Source: Welwitschia mirabilis (lineage: Eukaryota > Gnetophyta > Gnetopsida > Welwitschiales). From it: 24,675 bases of DNA. The position numbers were made by a program, and so were the translations under genes. The DNA lies in assembly GCA_051453625.1 (NCBI GenBank), contig JBOZIK010000001.1:46480629-46505303 (forward strand). The letters are read 5' to 3'. Under the pieces are notes generated by a model, which was not told the origin of the DNA, did not search any database, and saw nothing but the letters and a program-made list of their open reading frames with translations. Within the stretch, counting starts at the first letter, position 1, and each line of letters begins with the position of its first letter. Of the stretch, positions 9,946 to 20,682 are shown in pieces.

Positions 9946-11480
9946 ACACATAGTAATATTAGACAAATAAGTACATAATATTTATGAAGTTATAGGAATA
10001 ACTTTAAATGTAATTGGATATGTAATACCTGTTCATAAACATCTAGTTCTTTTTCCTTGGATAAATGAATTTATCAAATGACGACGATGGATATGATGAT
10101 GCCATTTGATGTATTCCTATAATAGTCTCAACACAAGATAATTTATCTTAGATGAGCATGACAAATGCATCCTTCTTTGCATCTCAATAAAGAAATTATG
10201 AGGGAAGAGAAAAAGCCATTATAGTTATACGAAAATCCAAACAACATAACAAAAAGACAGATGTTTTAAATGCTAAATTAATCATGAGTAACCTTAATTT
10301 AGGATTAGTTTAATAACACATCTACATGTGCATGCATACATCACATGTGTACACAAGCACACATGCAGATGTGTAGAGGCATACACAATGCATAAAGAAC
10401 TCTGAAGTAGTGTAGTTCAGTTGAGCTTTAGTAATGATATTCATAATGTATAGGATGTCATGTACATAATTATAAATTTTGCATACACAATGCATAAAGA
10501 ACTCTAAAGTAGTCAAGTATTAATGTGCTTAACAACTTTAGTGGTTCGACCTCCAGATGAACCTACAACCCTGATGGCTTTTACTATGCATGACACATTT
10601 TCCATCAAGTCATTCAGTATTACTAGTACATATGAAGAACTAAAAGCCATTGTTAATAGGTTTGGTATTTACAATTAATAGAATGTTGGACCCAATGTGC
10701 TTCTTGATAAGATTTTTATCTAGGAATTTGGCTTTTTATATGGACTCTCCATTAATCTCATTTCTATAAACCATCTCCTATACTCTTACTCATCCGTTTA
10801 ACCCTAACTAAGTTGTTCTATTTTAGGAATCTAAGTTACCATTGAAGAACCTGCATTTGGAATGCCACAGATAAGTACATAGTTCTTATTTATTTTGCTA
10901 TCTCTCCTACTCTAAATGTAATGAAGATGCATTAATAAATAGAAGAAATGGAAGAGTAGAAGAGATTGAGAGGATAGCAATCTTTGGTGATTGAAGAACC
11001 TCTGCAAATATTTCCTTCTATTTTTACCTGAACTTAATCAATGCAAAGGAGAGGGAGGGAAGTATATTTTTTCATGCTATGTAAGATCTAAATTTATTCT
11101 TTCAACCTAGTAGAAAGGACATGAATATTTGCTACAATGTTCTTGATCTTCTCCTCTTGTTATGAGTTTAAAATGCAAAGCCTGCAAGCTCAAAAGGAGA
11201 AGAAATTAGGTGGGAAAAAGAAACTTTTAAGGTTAGGTGGAAAAAAGGAGTTAGATAAGATAAAAAGGAGAATAAATTAGATAAAAGCATGTTAACAAAG
11301 GGAGAAGACAAAGAAGAAAGGAGTACTTTTTATTTTTCATATAGGTATTCAAGTGGTCCACTAATTAACCTCACTTATGGGAAACCAGACTATCAGTCCA
11401 TTCAACCAATTATCACTCTAGTTGTCATAATACTCTAGGAATATATTTCTACTTAACACTAAAACATTGTAAAGTTTGTG
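9946..11480. other. no recognised gene
   Basis: AT-rich sequence upstream of the transposase. It holds the duplicated 33-mer described separately and an ACATCT...AGATGT-flanked alternating purine/pyrimidine stretch (CATGTGCATGCATAC, 10325-10376). A CACTA terminus should lie upstream of the transposase, but I could not identify one. Confidence 0.35.
10379..10513. repeat. 33-bp direct repeat, 102 bp apart
   Basis: GCATACACAATGCATAAAGA followed by ACTCTGAAGTAGT at 10379-10411 recurs at 10481-10513 with a single change (TGAAG to TAAAG). It may be subterminal repetition of the neighbouring CACTA element, but that is an inference from position only. Confidence 0.7.
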
Positions 11481-11499
11481 TCATCTAAATATATCAAGA

Positions 11500-12395
11500 A
11501 TACAAACTACCTATTGCTATGTACTTAGCCTCCATAGTGAGAAAAAAAATGGAACTTCACTTCTTTTTATCCAGGCTATAAGGCCATTATCCAAAAAGTA
11601 GCGTATTGTGCTTTTTCTCTTTTTATATTCTGCATCATTATTTCATAGTGTGCCTAGATAATCTAATTATTTTTTAGAATAGTAAGATGTAATTCTTTTG
11701 GTTTTCAGTAGTATCTCATGTAGACACATGAACCAAATATGATACCAAGTCTGATTACTTTCAAACAAAGAGGAATTCTTCTGTGAAATTTTAGACGTGT
11801 ATCTTTACATTGTTCATCTCTAGAAAAGTTTAGTATATGATCCCATAGGAGCATAAGCAAGTTTAGGATTCTCAAAAATAAACTTCTTACCCAAATTAGA
11901 TGCATATTTAACTATTAAAAATACCATCATCATATTGTCTAACTTGCAGACTGAGAGAAATATTCAACTTAAGAGTTACATCATTTCAAACTCTTGCTCT
12001 ATCAGATTAGCAAAATTTAAAGGAAAAGTATTATTTGAAGGTCTAAAGGTAATATGATCAACATAAATTTGGGTGATAAGAAAAAGAGTGGAGGTCTAAA
12101 GGTAATATGATCAACATGAATTTGGGTGATAAGGAAAAGAGAATCTCCATATTTGTTAAACATGGTTTATTAATTTTTTCTTTATTGTAATCAATACTCT
12201 AAAGGAATATTAGTGAAGTTTTCACACTAAGCTATAAGATCTAGTTTTCAACCATATAGAGCCTTTCTAAGCTTGTAAATATCATCTAGAAAATGATAGT
12301 CAATGAAACCTCTTGGCTGTTCAACATATTTTATACTAATATATCATTTAAGAAAATACTTTAAACATTAAATTGATAAAAATCAAATTACTTAA
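11500..12395 (-). pseudogene. copia-type reverse transcriptase / RNase H, degenerate
   Basis: On the - strand, starting near 12395, I read FKVF, NDILV, VEQPRGF, KLRKALYG, then TQIHVDHITF, EFEM, YASNLGKKF (11884-11908), APMG, KLSRDEQ, a KPKELHLTILK piece, RKSTIRYFLDNGLIAW and LTMEAKYIAIG (EAKY at 11521-11532). These are the landmarks of a Ty1/copia pol from the RT fingers to the RNase H domain, closest to Sirevirus-type sequences. Frames shift several times and stops are frequent. The YVDD catalytic box appears twice because of a 53-bp duplication, and both copies read xVDH. The RNase H EAEY box has become EAKY. Gag, protease and integrase are absent: the upstream end stops where the 292-bp repeat copy begins at 12400. 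No LTR is recognised for it. Confidence 0.8.
12039..12144. repeat. 53-bp tandem duplication within the RT gene
   Basis: The words AGGTCTAAAGGTAATATGAT and TTTGGGTGATAAG appear in two adjacent units starting at 12039 and 12092, nearly identical (ATAAATTT against ATGAATTT). The period of 53 is not a multiple of three, so the copy shifts the frame of the - strand RT. Confidence 0.9.
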
Positions 12396-12399
12396 ACTG

Positions 12400-12691
12400 T
12401 GTACAATGATAATCTAATTCACTCAGGGTTCTCTATAGATTGCATTTTATTTATTAATGATTAATCCTAGCAAGTTTACAACTAAAATTATATCCAACAA
12501 TCTGAAAAAGACCTGTCTAAGACAAAAAACTACTCATGAATATTCTAAAGACTTTCTTTGACTAGACTCACCCTAGTTTTTAATAAAGAGTATTCTTTAT
12601 GAAAAATACAAAGAAAAATTAATGTAAAGCTCTTAAAAGCATGTATCATTAAAAGGGTTTGGATGCATGTGAAATGGAAGAGGCTGTAACA
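12400..12691. repeat. 292-bp dispersed repeat, copy 2
   Basis: Same length, orientation and ends as 5421-5712. Many of the differences are C-to-T or G-to-A in this copy, for instance CTGATTC to CTAATTC, CTACAG to CTATAG and CTCACG to CTCATG, which fits decay of methylated cytosines after the copies separated. It adjoins the broken copia RT segment on its left. Nothing on its right continues that RT gene. Confidence 0.7.
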
Positions 12692-15300
12692 TCACCTGTT
12701 ACAAACTCTATAAATCAACTAGTGAATGAAATAGATGGGAAAAAATACATTATTATTATTGATTTAATCAAGTTATAAATACAATCTTCCTTAACAGTCA
12801 TAACTAGCTTACAGAATATTGCTGAAGATATACACATAGCAGAAACATTATAAAGACTGTCAAGGAGTTGGATAAAGTGAAATCATTCCAAATATTAATC
12901 TGAATTTCAACATTGAATGTGCACCTTTGCATTCAAAGACCCAGATTATATTTCTTGAAAAAATAAGCTATTATGTGCTTTTACTGTTTTACAAATCACA
13001 TTTGCATCAGCCTAGAAAAACTTCTCAGATTGTCATTACACAACTTCATCAGTTAGATAGAACAAAACAGGATTGTCATGATCCAATATTAAGCATACTC
13101 CTCATGATCCAAAATTAAGCATACTAATTACACTTTCATTTTCAAAGGAGTTGATAAAGGGAAGATCTATATTAACAGTTTCATGATCATTGGGTTCATC
13201 CTATAATATAAACATTCTGTTTTAGATGAAAGCAAAAGGCGAAGGTTAGTCTCTAGCAGAGTAGCACAGAGCATATCTCATAATCTTTCATATTGGAAAG
13301 CCAACGTTTCCAAACCATTTGAAACTTGTTTGACAAGGGCGAATACAAAATTATTTTTAGCTGATCTATAAATTTTAAAATGATAATTCTCAAGCATAAA
13401 TTAATTTCACCTACACTTTAGAATTCCACCTGTTGCTACTTTGAATCTGTAACAATGATCTTTCAGGTGAAGTTTGCAATGAGAATTGATTGGCCACGTA
13501 GCTTCTAAAATGTAAATAATCCTTGGTTCACCTTAGTGAATGCATCTCTCTCTGATTTCTGGTCAGTTTCCTTTGTTTCATTTTACATTTCTGAAATGCT
13601 TATGTTCTATTATTGACCCGTTTTCTCTTATCCCAATGCAATATTGCATCTGAAATAATTTTAAAAATGTTTGGTAGCTAAAACAATAAGCATCCACAAT
13701 TTTGTTGATTTTGGCGATTGCAGCATCTCCCTTCTTGCCCTACGGGAAATGACAAGATTTTCAGTTCTTCAACACAGGCCATAATGACCATTGGGTTATG
13801 ACAACAAATCATGTTAAATTTTCTAGCATTTTCAGAGCTCTGTAAGCCCAACCTTGCTCAGTGGCATACAGAGAAGGCAACCTTATAATTCAACTCTCAA
13901 GAGTTTTTACTTGTGATGCATGATCTACTAGAACCCAGACAAGCACGCACTATGATGGAGAACCAAGTTTGCAATCAGAAGATTGAACACATAGACAACA
14001 TTCATGCAACAGATATGTCACTACAATATCAAAGCACAAAACAAGAACATGGGTCAAACACTACTGTGTTTCAAACATAGCGTTTTAAACCATATGAAAA
14101 AAGGGCCTAAAAGTTTAATGCTGACACTGTTGAACTCAAAATTGAAAATGCACAACTCGAAGACTGTAGAGAACAAATGAAATTAGCACAGAAGGGCTCA
14201 AATTGCTACTAAAACAAGATAATGTTCTTCCACTGATAGATACAGTTTCTGAATCAAGAACAGTTATAGACTTAATGCTTCAATAAGATGATATAATAAT
14301 TAAGTGCAAAACCGTGTTTGTCACAAACAAGCTGATCTATTTGATCCCAGTGCATCCTCTCAATTGCATTGCTCCAATTACACCTGTGCTACCAATGGTG
14401 GAAATCAGGGAACCCACAAAGGAGAAAATGAAAGTGGTTGATAAAATTTTGTCTTTGCAGCCACTCAAAAGAACTCCATAGATATGGTTGGACAGTTGGC
14501 AACAAGTAGAATTCAAGCAAATGATGAGTAAGTTGACAATTTGGACAAATGCTTGAATGTAACATAACAAGAATAAGGAATAAAATTAGAGTAAATTGAA
14601 ACTACATTGTTTTTATTTTGTATTTTGTAAAATATCTACAAACAGCAGCAATGTTTTACCAATCAGATCATATGTTCTGTTTTCAATTATGGTTTTCTGA
14701 GATTCAGCAATCAAAGCAAAGCTATGTGAACAAAATCATTCTAGGTCAATCAGATAAATCACTTTCTTGTGAAAAGCCAGTCAACATTTTTTGGGGTATC
14801 ATCTAGCAGAGGTTCTGTTATCTAATGAAGCACAATAAGCCACCTCCACATGAAACGCATGAAATACACGTCGGGAATTCTTTGGGGGCTTCTACAACTG
14901 CTGTAGCCACCAGTATATTAACGAAGAGTTTTACATCCTGCAAACTTTTCGATGTTTGCACTATCTAAAAGAGAATGCCTAAATACTAGAGACTGCCTAA
15001 CAAGACCTCAGNNNNNNNNNNNNNNNNNNNNNNTGATGGAGGGTAATTTTAAACAGAAAGATTGTGAGTGCACTCTTTAGTCCAAAGATGATTTTTAGAG
15101 AACCATTTTTCCATCAGATGTTGAGTTGAACAAAGCCATCCAGAGACACATTAGAATTGCCCTGGATGAGAAGTTTTTGTCGTTCAACTCATGTAAATGT
15201 GCAATAGCATTACGCAGGCACACGCAACATCAGAATGATGCATGAGCTCTAGGTAAAAACTAAAAACAAATATGATGAGCAGTCCATGATTAACAAGTTT
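12692..15300. other. no recognised gene
   Basis: AT-rich, with short frames only. Near 14118-14204 one + frame reads as a charged, coil-like segment (VELKIENAQLEDCREQMKLA). Near 15125-15250 another reads LNKAIQRHIRIALDEKFLSF. I cannot assign either; they may be old gene fragments. N gaps lie at 15012-15033 (22 N) and 15305-15359 (55 N). Confidence 0.35.
13076..13127. repeat. 26-bp tandem duplication
   Basis: TCATGATCCAATATTAAGCA plus TACT at 13076 recurs at 13102 as TCATGATCCAAAATTAAGCA plus TACT, with one change in the shared part. Confidence 0.85.
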
Positions 15301-15359
15301 TATCNNNNNNNNNNNNNNNNNNNNNNNNNNNNNNNNNNNNNNNNNNNNNNNNNNNNNNN

Positions 15360-15570
15360 CTAGACAAGCTGTAGAATGTTTTCAGCCAGGAAGAGGACCT
15401 AGCAATCCCCTTTTTAAATAAACTTAGAATAATGAGCTTTGACTTCTCAGCACTGCTTTCATGACGAACATAAAAGAAGTACTGATTTCCTTACGTACCT
15501 AGACAAGCTGGAGAATGTTTTCAGCCAGATAAAGGATCTTGCAATCCCTTTTTAAATAAACTTAGAGTAA
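15360..15570. repeat. direct repeat of about 72 bp, offset 139 bp
   Basis: CTAGACAAGCTG, GAATGTTTTCAGCCAG, GCAATCCC, TTTTTAAATAAACTTAGA and so on occur at 15360-15432 and again at 15499-15570, differing at a few bases and by one C. The first copy starts directly at the right edge of a 55-N gap, so more copies may be hidden there. Confidence 0.85.
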
Positions 15571-15799
15571 CTGCATTTGGATCTGCCCGTACTAGACAGC
15601 AGAAGTTGATGACTTGAATTCTAACTAAAGCTGGATCATCCACAATCTATATCATTGGATGTAGGGAAGGTGCTAACAAAGTCCTCCTTTCAAATTGAAA
15701 ACAGAGGTAGATCCAAATCTAGGAGGCCTGGTAGACAAGGCTTTTGGAAAGATTGCATGTCTCAATGATGATCTAGTACGAAGAGGTTTGATGCTACAT

Positions 15800-16599
15800 C
15801 AAAATGTGTGTTTCCATGTTCAGTTAACCTCAAGACGTCCAGGTCTCCTAGTGGATGTCCCAAATTCTTAGCCACATAAATTCACAGATTACAGGCTGGG
15901 ACATCCAAGATCTCCTTGGTGAGACATCCAGATTCGGCAGCCATACAATTCCACAGAATTCAGGCTAGAACATCTGGAACTTTGACTGGGACATCTGGAT
16001 TGTAAACTGAGCACTTTGACATAGCAAAAGTTTGAAACAAACCCCTCGCAATTTTGCACCAAATCAGGCCTAAATCACATCTAGAGTAGCAGGATTCATT
16101 GGCAATCAGTCAACAATCAATTTGGGGTACTATTAGCTAAAGATTGAGTGATTCTCTCAAGTTCTCAAAAGTCAATTCTGAAGAAGATGCATAAAACCTC
16201 TATCCAATTCCTTTGAGGCTGCTGGTACTTGAATCTCAAGATATCTTTTTGAACCTAACTGATGTATCATTTACTATTCTTTGTCCTAGAACTTTGGTGC
16301 TGTCATACTTAGTAGGTTGTGAATGCTAGTAGCTTGTAGGTTAAAAAAGCTCTTAAGTGAAAAAGGTTGCAGATACCTTTGTAAAGAAGCATTTTGAGAA
16401 AGGAACAAAAGGCTAAAGGCTATTGCTGCCCCCATGAGTGGAGGAGGCCGTTGTCGAACCACTATAATTTGTTTGTGTGTGCTTTTACATTTGTTTTGTT
16501 TTTCTACAAATTTTCTTTCTTGTTTGGTTTAAATACATTAGTTTTAAATTTTACACGCTATTCAATCCCCCAGCCTCTAGAGTGGATTAGATCCTAACA
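15800..16599 (+). mobile_element. 5' LTR of Sirevirus-like copia element (left end unresolved)
   Basis: The right end is firm: the LTR terminates CTAACA at 16599 and is followed, after a two-base gap, by a primer binding site. The GAACCAC word, the TTTGTGTGTGCTTTTACATT stretch and the GAGTGGATTAGATCCTAACA-type end are typical of plant copia LTRs in this group. The left end is not defined: no matching 3' LTR is in the window, and I place it near 15800 only because the U3-like word array starts by 15834. An LTR of 0.8 kb or more would fit Sireviruses. Confidence 0.6.
15834..15997 (+). repeat. U3 word array, GGGACATCYRGATT type
   Basis: Six related words (GACGTCC 15834, GATGTCC 15854, GACATCC 15900, GACATCC 15923, ACATCTGG 15970, GACATCT 15990) lie with spacings of 20, 46, 23, 46 and 21 bp. 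The linkers also repeat (CACATAAATTCACAGATTAC against CATACAATTCCACAGAATTC, both followed by AGGCT). Such arrays in the U3 of retrotransposon LTRs are usually transcriptional control sequence. Confidence 0.65.
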
Positions 16600-16601
16600 A
16601 T

Positions 16602-16613
16602 TGGTATCAAAGC
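16602..16613 (+). other. primer binding site, initiator Met-tRNA
   Basis: TGGTATCAAAGC matches the usual plant copia primer site TGGTATCAGAGC with one change. It lies two bases after the LTR terminus CA, as expected for reverse transcription primed by the 3' end of the methionine initiator tRNA. Confidence 0.9.
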
Positions 16614-16664
16614 CTAGCTGTTCTCAAATTTCTTAGTATTTCTGATTTTAGGAGCACCCCTTAG

Positions 16665-17757
16665 ATGGGTTCTACAAGCTATGCTAAAGGTCAAGCTATC
16701 ATGAGTCATCCCTTCTTCATAGGATTGTACTATGCTTACTTGAAATCCAAGATGGTCATTTCCCTCCCTTCAATTGATTGTGATATTTGGGAAATGGTGA
16801 TCAATGGATTTTCCATCCCCACTGCAACAGATTCCTCAGGAATGGCAGTTTTGAAACTAAGGAACAAAGAGGATGTGGATGAAAAAGAAAAAGGCAACTC
16901 TGAACACCAAAGCCATTAACTGTCTTATATATGCCCTGTCTCTAGATGCATACAATAGAGTAGTGCAATGTACTACAGCAAAGGACATTTAGGATACCTT
17001 GCTTCTAGCTCACGAAAGCACTAATGTGGTCAAAAATGCCACAGTGCAGATGTTGCCAACAAAATTTGAAAACATCAAGATGGAGGGAATGGAGTCTATA
17101 GTTGGATATACCACAAAGATCAATGATATTATCAATGGCATCTAGCAACTGGGTGAGGTAATTCCAAAGAATATAATGACAACGAAGATTCTTCATGGCT
17201 TGACAAAGAAATTTCCACCTAAGATCATTGCGATTAAAGAAAGCACGGATTTGGACAAGATTAAGATTGAAGAACTCAAGGGTTCCTTTATGGCCTATGA
17301 ACCACGCGTACAAATGGAGGAGGCTTGAAGGGAAAAAAGCAGAACTCCCAATGATTGCTGAGAAGAGGAACATCATCAATCTAGCGAAGATCTCGAAGAT
17401 GAAGACATGGCACTTCTTGCTAGAANNNNNNNNNNNNNNNNNNNNNNNNNNNNNNNNNNNNNNNNNNNNNNNNNNNNNNNNNNNNNNNNNNNNNNNNNNN
17501 NNNNNNNNNNNNNNNNNNNNNNNNNTAGCGAAGATCTAGAAGATGAAGACATGGCACTTCTTGCTAGAAACTTTCAAAGATCCCTTCACAAGAAAGATGG
17601 CAAAAATAAAAGAAGAACATCATCCGTGGAACAAAGCAATGAGGCATCAAATGGTAAATCTTCTTTCAGTCAAATTCAATGTTACGAATGCAAAGGTTTT
17701 GGACATATTGTTGTAGATTATGCAAAAGAAAAAAAAATTAAAGACAAAAAATCATAA
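16665..17757 (+). pseudogene. Sirevirus-like gag (UBN2 domain, zinc knuckle)
   Basis: Gag forms the virus-like particle of copia elements. The first ATG frame, MGSTSYAKG with IGLYYAYLKSKMVISLPSID and EMVINGF, is the N-terminal copia gag region. The frame shifts near 16885, after which the UBN2 domain follows: LNTKAINCLIYALSLDAYNR, TTAKDI, HESTNVVKNATVQML, IVGYTTKINDIINGI, KILHGL, DLDKIKIEELKGSFMAYE, then SSEDLEDEDMALLARNFQ. Stops interrupt it at 16990-16992 (TAG where Trp is conserved in DIWDT), 17143-17145, 17326-17328 and 17359-17361. The zinc knuckle at 17680-17721 reads CYECKGFGHIVVDY: its last Cys has become Tyr (17719-17721). A 100-N gap interrupts the gene at 17426. The IKIEEL and DMALLARNF pieces point to the Sirevirus lineage. 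Confidence 0.88.
17426..17525. other. 100-N gap with overlapping flanks
   Basis: The 44 bases before the gap (17382-17425) are repeated directly after it (17526-17569) with one difference (GATCTCGAAG against GATCTAGAAG). The reading frame of gag continues from the second copy as if nothing were missing. The gap is best explained as an unmerged overlap of two contigs or two alleles. Confidence 0.85.
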
Positions 17758-18302
17758 GGCAAAGGGAAGAAAGCTCTCAAAGAAACTTGGGATGATCTAC
17801 AAGAAGAAGAGCTGAATGATGGAGACTCCTTACAACCTAGTAAGAACGAGGAACCAATAAACTTCGGACTGATCTCCATTACAAAATAGGTATGTGATGT
17901 TTTAGATTATGTTTTCATTGCTATAGATAAAAGGACAAAAAGTTATGTACTACTTCTCATATTGGTTTAGAAGATGATGATATCAATGCTGCTTACAAAA
18001 CATTATATCAAATTAACATAGAAGTTGGCAAGAAGAATGCGCTTTTAAATAAACAATTTTCTGACTTTGAAGCCAAGTTAAAAGATGTTAATAATAGAAG
18101 TGAGTTGCTTTTCAGAGAACTAGAAGATGGCAAAAGAGCTGTTCAAAGATTCACCAATAGAAGCAAGAACCTTGACACAATCTTGGGTAGTGTTAAGAGG
18201 TCATTTCACAAATCCGATATTGGAAGCTTCTCTGCCATGTCCTTTATTTTAAACAATTTCACTTCAAACATTCCATATAACTCATTCAGTAAAGTGGACT
18301 AA
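17758..18302 (+). pseudogene. Gag-Pol linker with coiled-coil of the same element
   Basis: After a stop at about 17755 the same frame continues GKGKKALKETWDDLQEEEL, a Lys-rich then acidic tract typical of this lineage. Downstream another frame gives DDINAAYKTLYQ, KNALLNKQFSDFEAKLKDV, ELLFRELEDGKRAVQ and SKNLDTILGS, ending at 18302. The heptad-like pattern and the NLDxILGS motif match the long gag-side linker of Sireviruses, where a coiled coil is usual. Stops and frame changes show that it is not translated as a unit. Confidence 0.75.
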
Positions 18303-18439
18303 GGAGCTATTATTGTCAAGAATTTGTACATATTCAATTTTCTTGTCCATACAAGAAATCTGGCTACTTTGGATCTAAAACTGATTTCATGTTTCAAGAA
18401 AGGTGCGAACATTCAAATGATCACTATAAAAGAGGACAT

Positions 18440-19640
18440 AGGAGAAGCAACTAGAAATAGGTAAGAAAAGGTGCCATCAAATCTCTATTTGTTCATGCAA
18501 CCTTTAAGGTACAAGGAGAGTCAAGTAGTAATTGGATAGCAGATGTTCCTCGCATATGTCAAGTTACAAGAGTCTATTTAGCATTTTACATGATTATGAT
18601 GGTGGAGAAGTAACTTTTGGTGACAATGGCGAAGGTAGAATAATTGGTAAGGGATCCAATGCTGCCAATGACAAATATCTAGTAATAAATGATGTTTATT
18701 TAGTTGATGGTCTCAAACACAATTTATTCAGTATCTCTCAAATTTGTGATAGCAGTAACATTGTTTCATTGTTTTTAAAGATGGATGTGAAGTTTGTGAT
18801 GCTACAACTAATAACTATATCCTTCTTAGCAACAAGTCAAGTTGGATATATGTTCTTGATTGTAGTGAAGAATTCAATGAGGGATGCTACCTTGTTCAAT
18901 TGGATGATGGTAGCTTAGGGGATAGAGGCCTTGGGCACATGAACCTAAAGGATCTCAAAACCATTTCTTCCAAAGCAATCATTCAAGGTGTACCAAGCTT
19001 ACCATTTGCTAAGGTATGTGATTCTTGTGTAAAGGGTAAACTCACTAGGTCTAGCTTTAAGAGCACAAAGGACACTACATCAAATAGACTTCTTGACCTG
19101 ATTCACATGGATTTAGTTGGTCCCACTGAACTATGAACACTGGAGGTAAAAGACATTTCTTGGTTATGGTTGATGATTATATTAGATTTTGTTGAGCATC
19201 ATTTCTCCATAACAAAGATGAGGCATTAGAAATGCTTTCCAAGATTTGCAACAGGATACAAACGAGAAAGGCTACACCATAAAAAGCATTAGATATAATC
19301 ATGGTGGTGAGTTTAACAATGACAAATTTGAATGCTTTTGTGATACTAATGGAATTTATCTTCAGTTTCCACCCCTAGAAGATCTCAACAAAATGGAGTG
19401 GTTGAACAAAAGAATAGGGTATTGATAGAAATGACAAGAACCACATTGAGCGAACAATCTTTGCTTCAACACTTTTGGGCTTAAGCAGTCAACACATCAT
19501 GTTCCATTAGCAATCAACACTTTCTCTATTTGGATACTCACGAAACTCCATACGAAACCAGGGACTGGAAGAAGACCAAATGTAAGTTAGTTTAAAGCTT
19601 TTTGGAGGCAAGTGTTCCATTCTCAAAGACGAGAATTTCA
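18440..19640 (+). pseudogene. Protease and integrase of the Sirevirus-like element, 3' truncated
   Basis: The order is a pre-protease stretch (SLFVHATFKVQGESSSNW), the aspartic protease start LDSRCSSHM at 18532 (the catalytic D-S-G has become D-S-R), VTFGDNGEGRIIGKGS and VDGLKHNLFSISQICD. The GAG_pre-integrase zinc region follows (LGHMNLKDLKTISSKAIIQG, VCDSCVKGK, RSSFKS, LIHMDLVGPT); the usual WHRRLGH reads GDRGLGH, so one His is lost. The integrase core gives KRHFLVMVDDYIRF, SIRYNHGGEF, NGVVEQKNRVLIEMTRT and KCSILKDENF. The second catalytic Asp is Asn (19297-19299), while the Glu of VVEQ remains. Several frameshifts and stops occur. Homology ends at about 19630-19640, where a different copia family begins; RT and RNase H of this element are missing. 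Confidence 0.88.
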
Positions 19641-20044
19641 AGAAGAATTACAAAAAGCAGGAACCCTACATGAAGTTACTTCCCTATATATACCTGAGAG
19701 AAAGGGAGTAATGAAGAGAAAAGACTGAATGATCATAGAAATGGTGAAATCCATGACGTACAAAACCAATATTCCAAGGCAACTCTAGACAGAACCTGCA
19801 AGTACAGCAATTTCAATATTGAACCATCTACCTACCAGAAGTTTAAACAAAGAAGTGCAATATAATCTTTGGTCTGACAGACATAACTACATTAAGCTTC
19901 TAACAACCTTCCGTTTTCACTGTTCTGTGCATATCCCTCAACAACAAAGAAGAAAATGAGACAACAAAGCCAAAATACGACTGCTATTCATGTACAACAT
20001 AGAAAGTAAAGCCTGCCAAGGATGGGATGCAAAAGAAAGAAAGG

Positions 20045-20088
20045 TTATAATCTCAAAAGATGTAATTTATAATCTCAAAAGATGTAAT
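20045..20088. repeat. 22-bp perfect tandem duplication in pol
   Basis: TTATAATCTCAAAAGATGTA plus AT occurs twice without a break, at 20045-20066 and 20067-20088. It encodes the IISKDV motif, so the motif is duplicated and the frame moves by one. Confidence 0.95.
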
Positions 20089-20682
20089 TTTGGATGAAGA
20101 AAATCTGACTTTGAAGACTGATGCTTTGGAAACAACATATTTATCTTCAATTTTAGAGCAACATGATGAAACAAAACCTGAATTAGACTCTGTAATATTA
20201 CTAGAAGTACCTGAGGAAATGGGACAAAAATCAAACAAGTCAACCCCAAGAATGCAACCAAACGATCGAATAAAACCAAACAGAATAGATAAAGGTAGAA
20301 TTTGAAGAACCAGAATCAATCAACATGCCTAATCAACCTCACTGGCTTCAATCTACATTGAATCAATTAAATCCAAATGAAAAGAGAAGGGTCCAAAAAG
20401 AGGGACAAAACTAGGAGACAACACGTCGTACAGCATTCATTGCACCAGAAGAAACAAGCCTAGCAAATGCAAAAGAAGCCCTAAAGAATCAAAAATGAAA
20501 AGAAGCAATGTAGGCAAATGATATGTTGATCAAGAATGGAACTTGTAGATGTATCAAAACAAATAAAAACCCATGGGAACTAAGTGGGTATCTCAGATCA
20601 ATATAACCAAGGCAAAACCATAAGGAAGTACAAAGAAGACTTGTAATCAAAGGATATGCACAAAAGAAAGGTATTGATTTTA

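Noticed and set aside
5421-12691. One 7.3-kb LTR retrotransposon bounded by the two 292-bp repeats
   Set aside because: There is no primer site or polypurine tract at the inner edges in either orientation, no target duplication, and the interior holds unrelated pieces (HAK, CACTA) in place of a gag-pol.
14337-14570. 77-codon - strand frame with hydrophobic stretch
   Set aside because: Short, no recognised domain, and no homologous pieces beside it. A TTTTGTCTTTGCAG acceptor-like string on the + strand (about 14448-14461) was not enough to call a gene.
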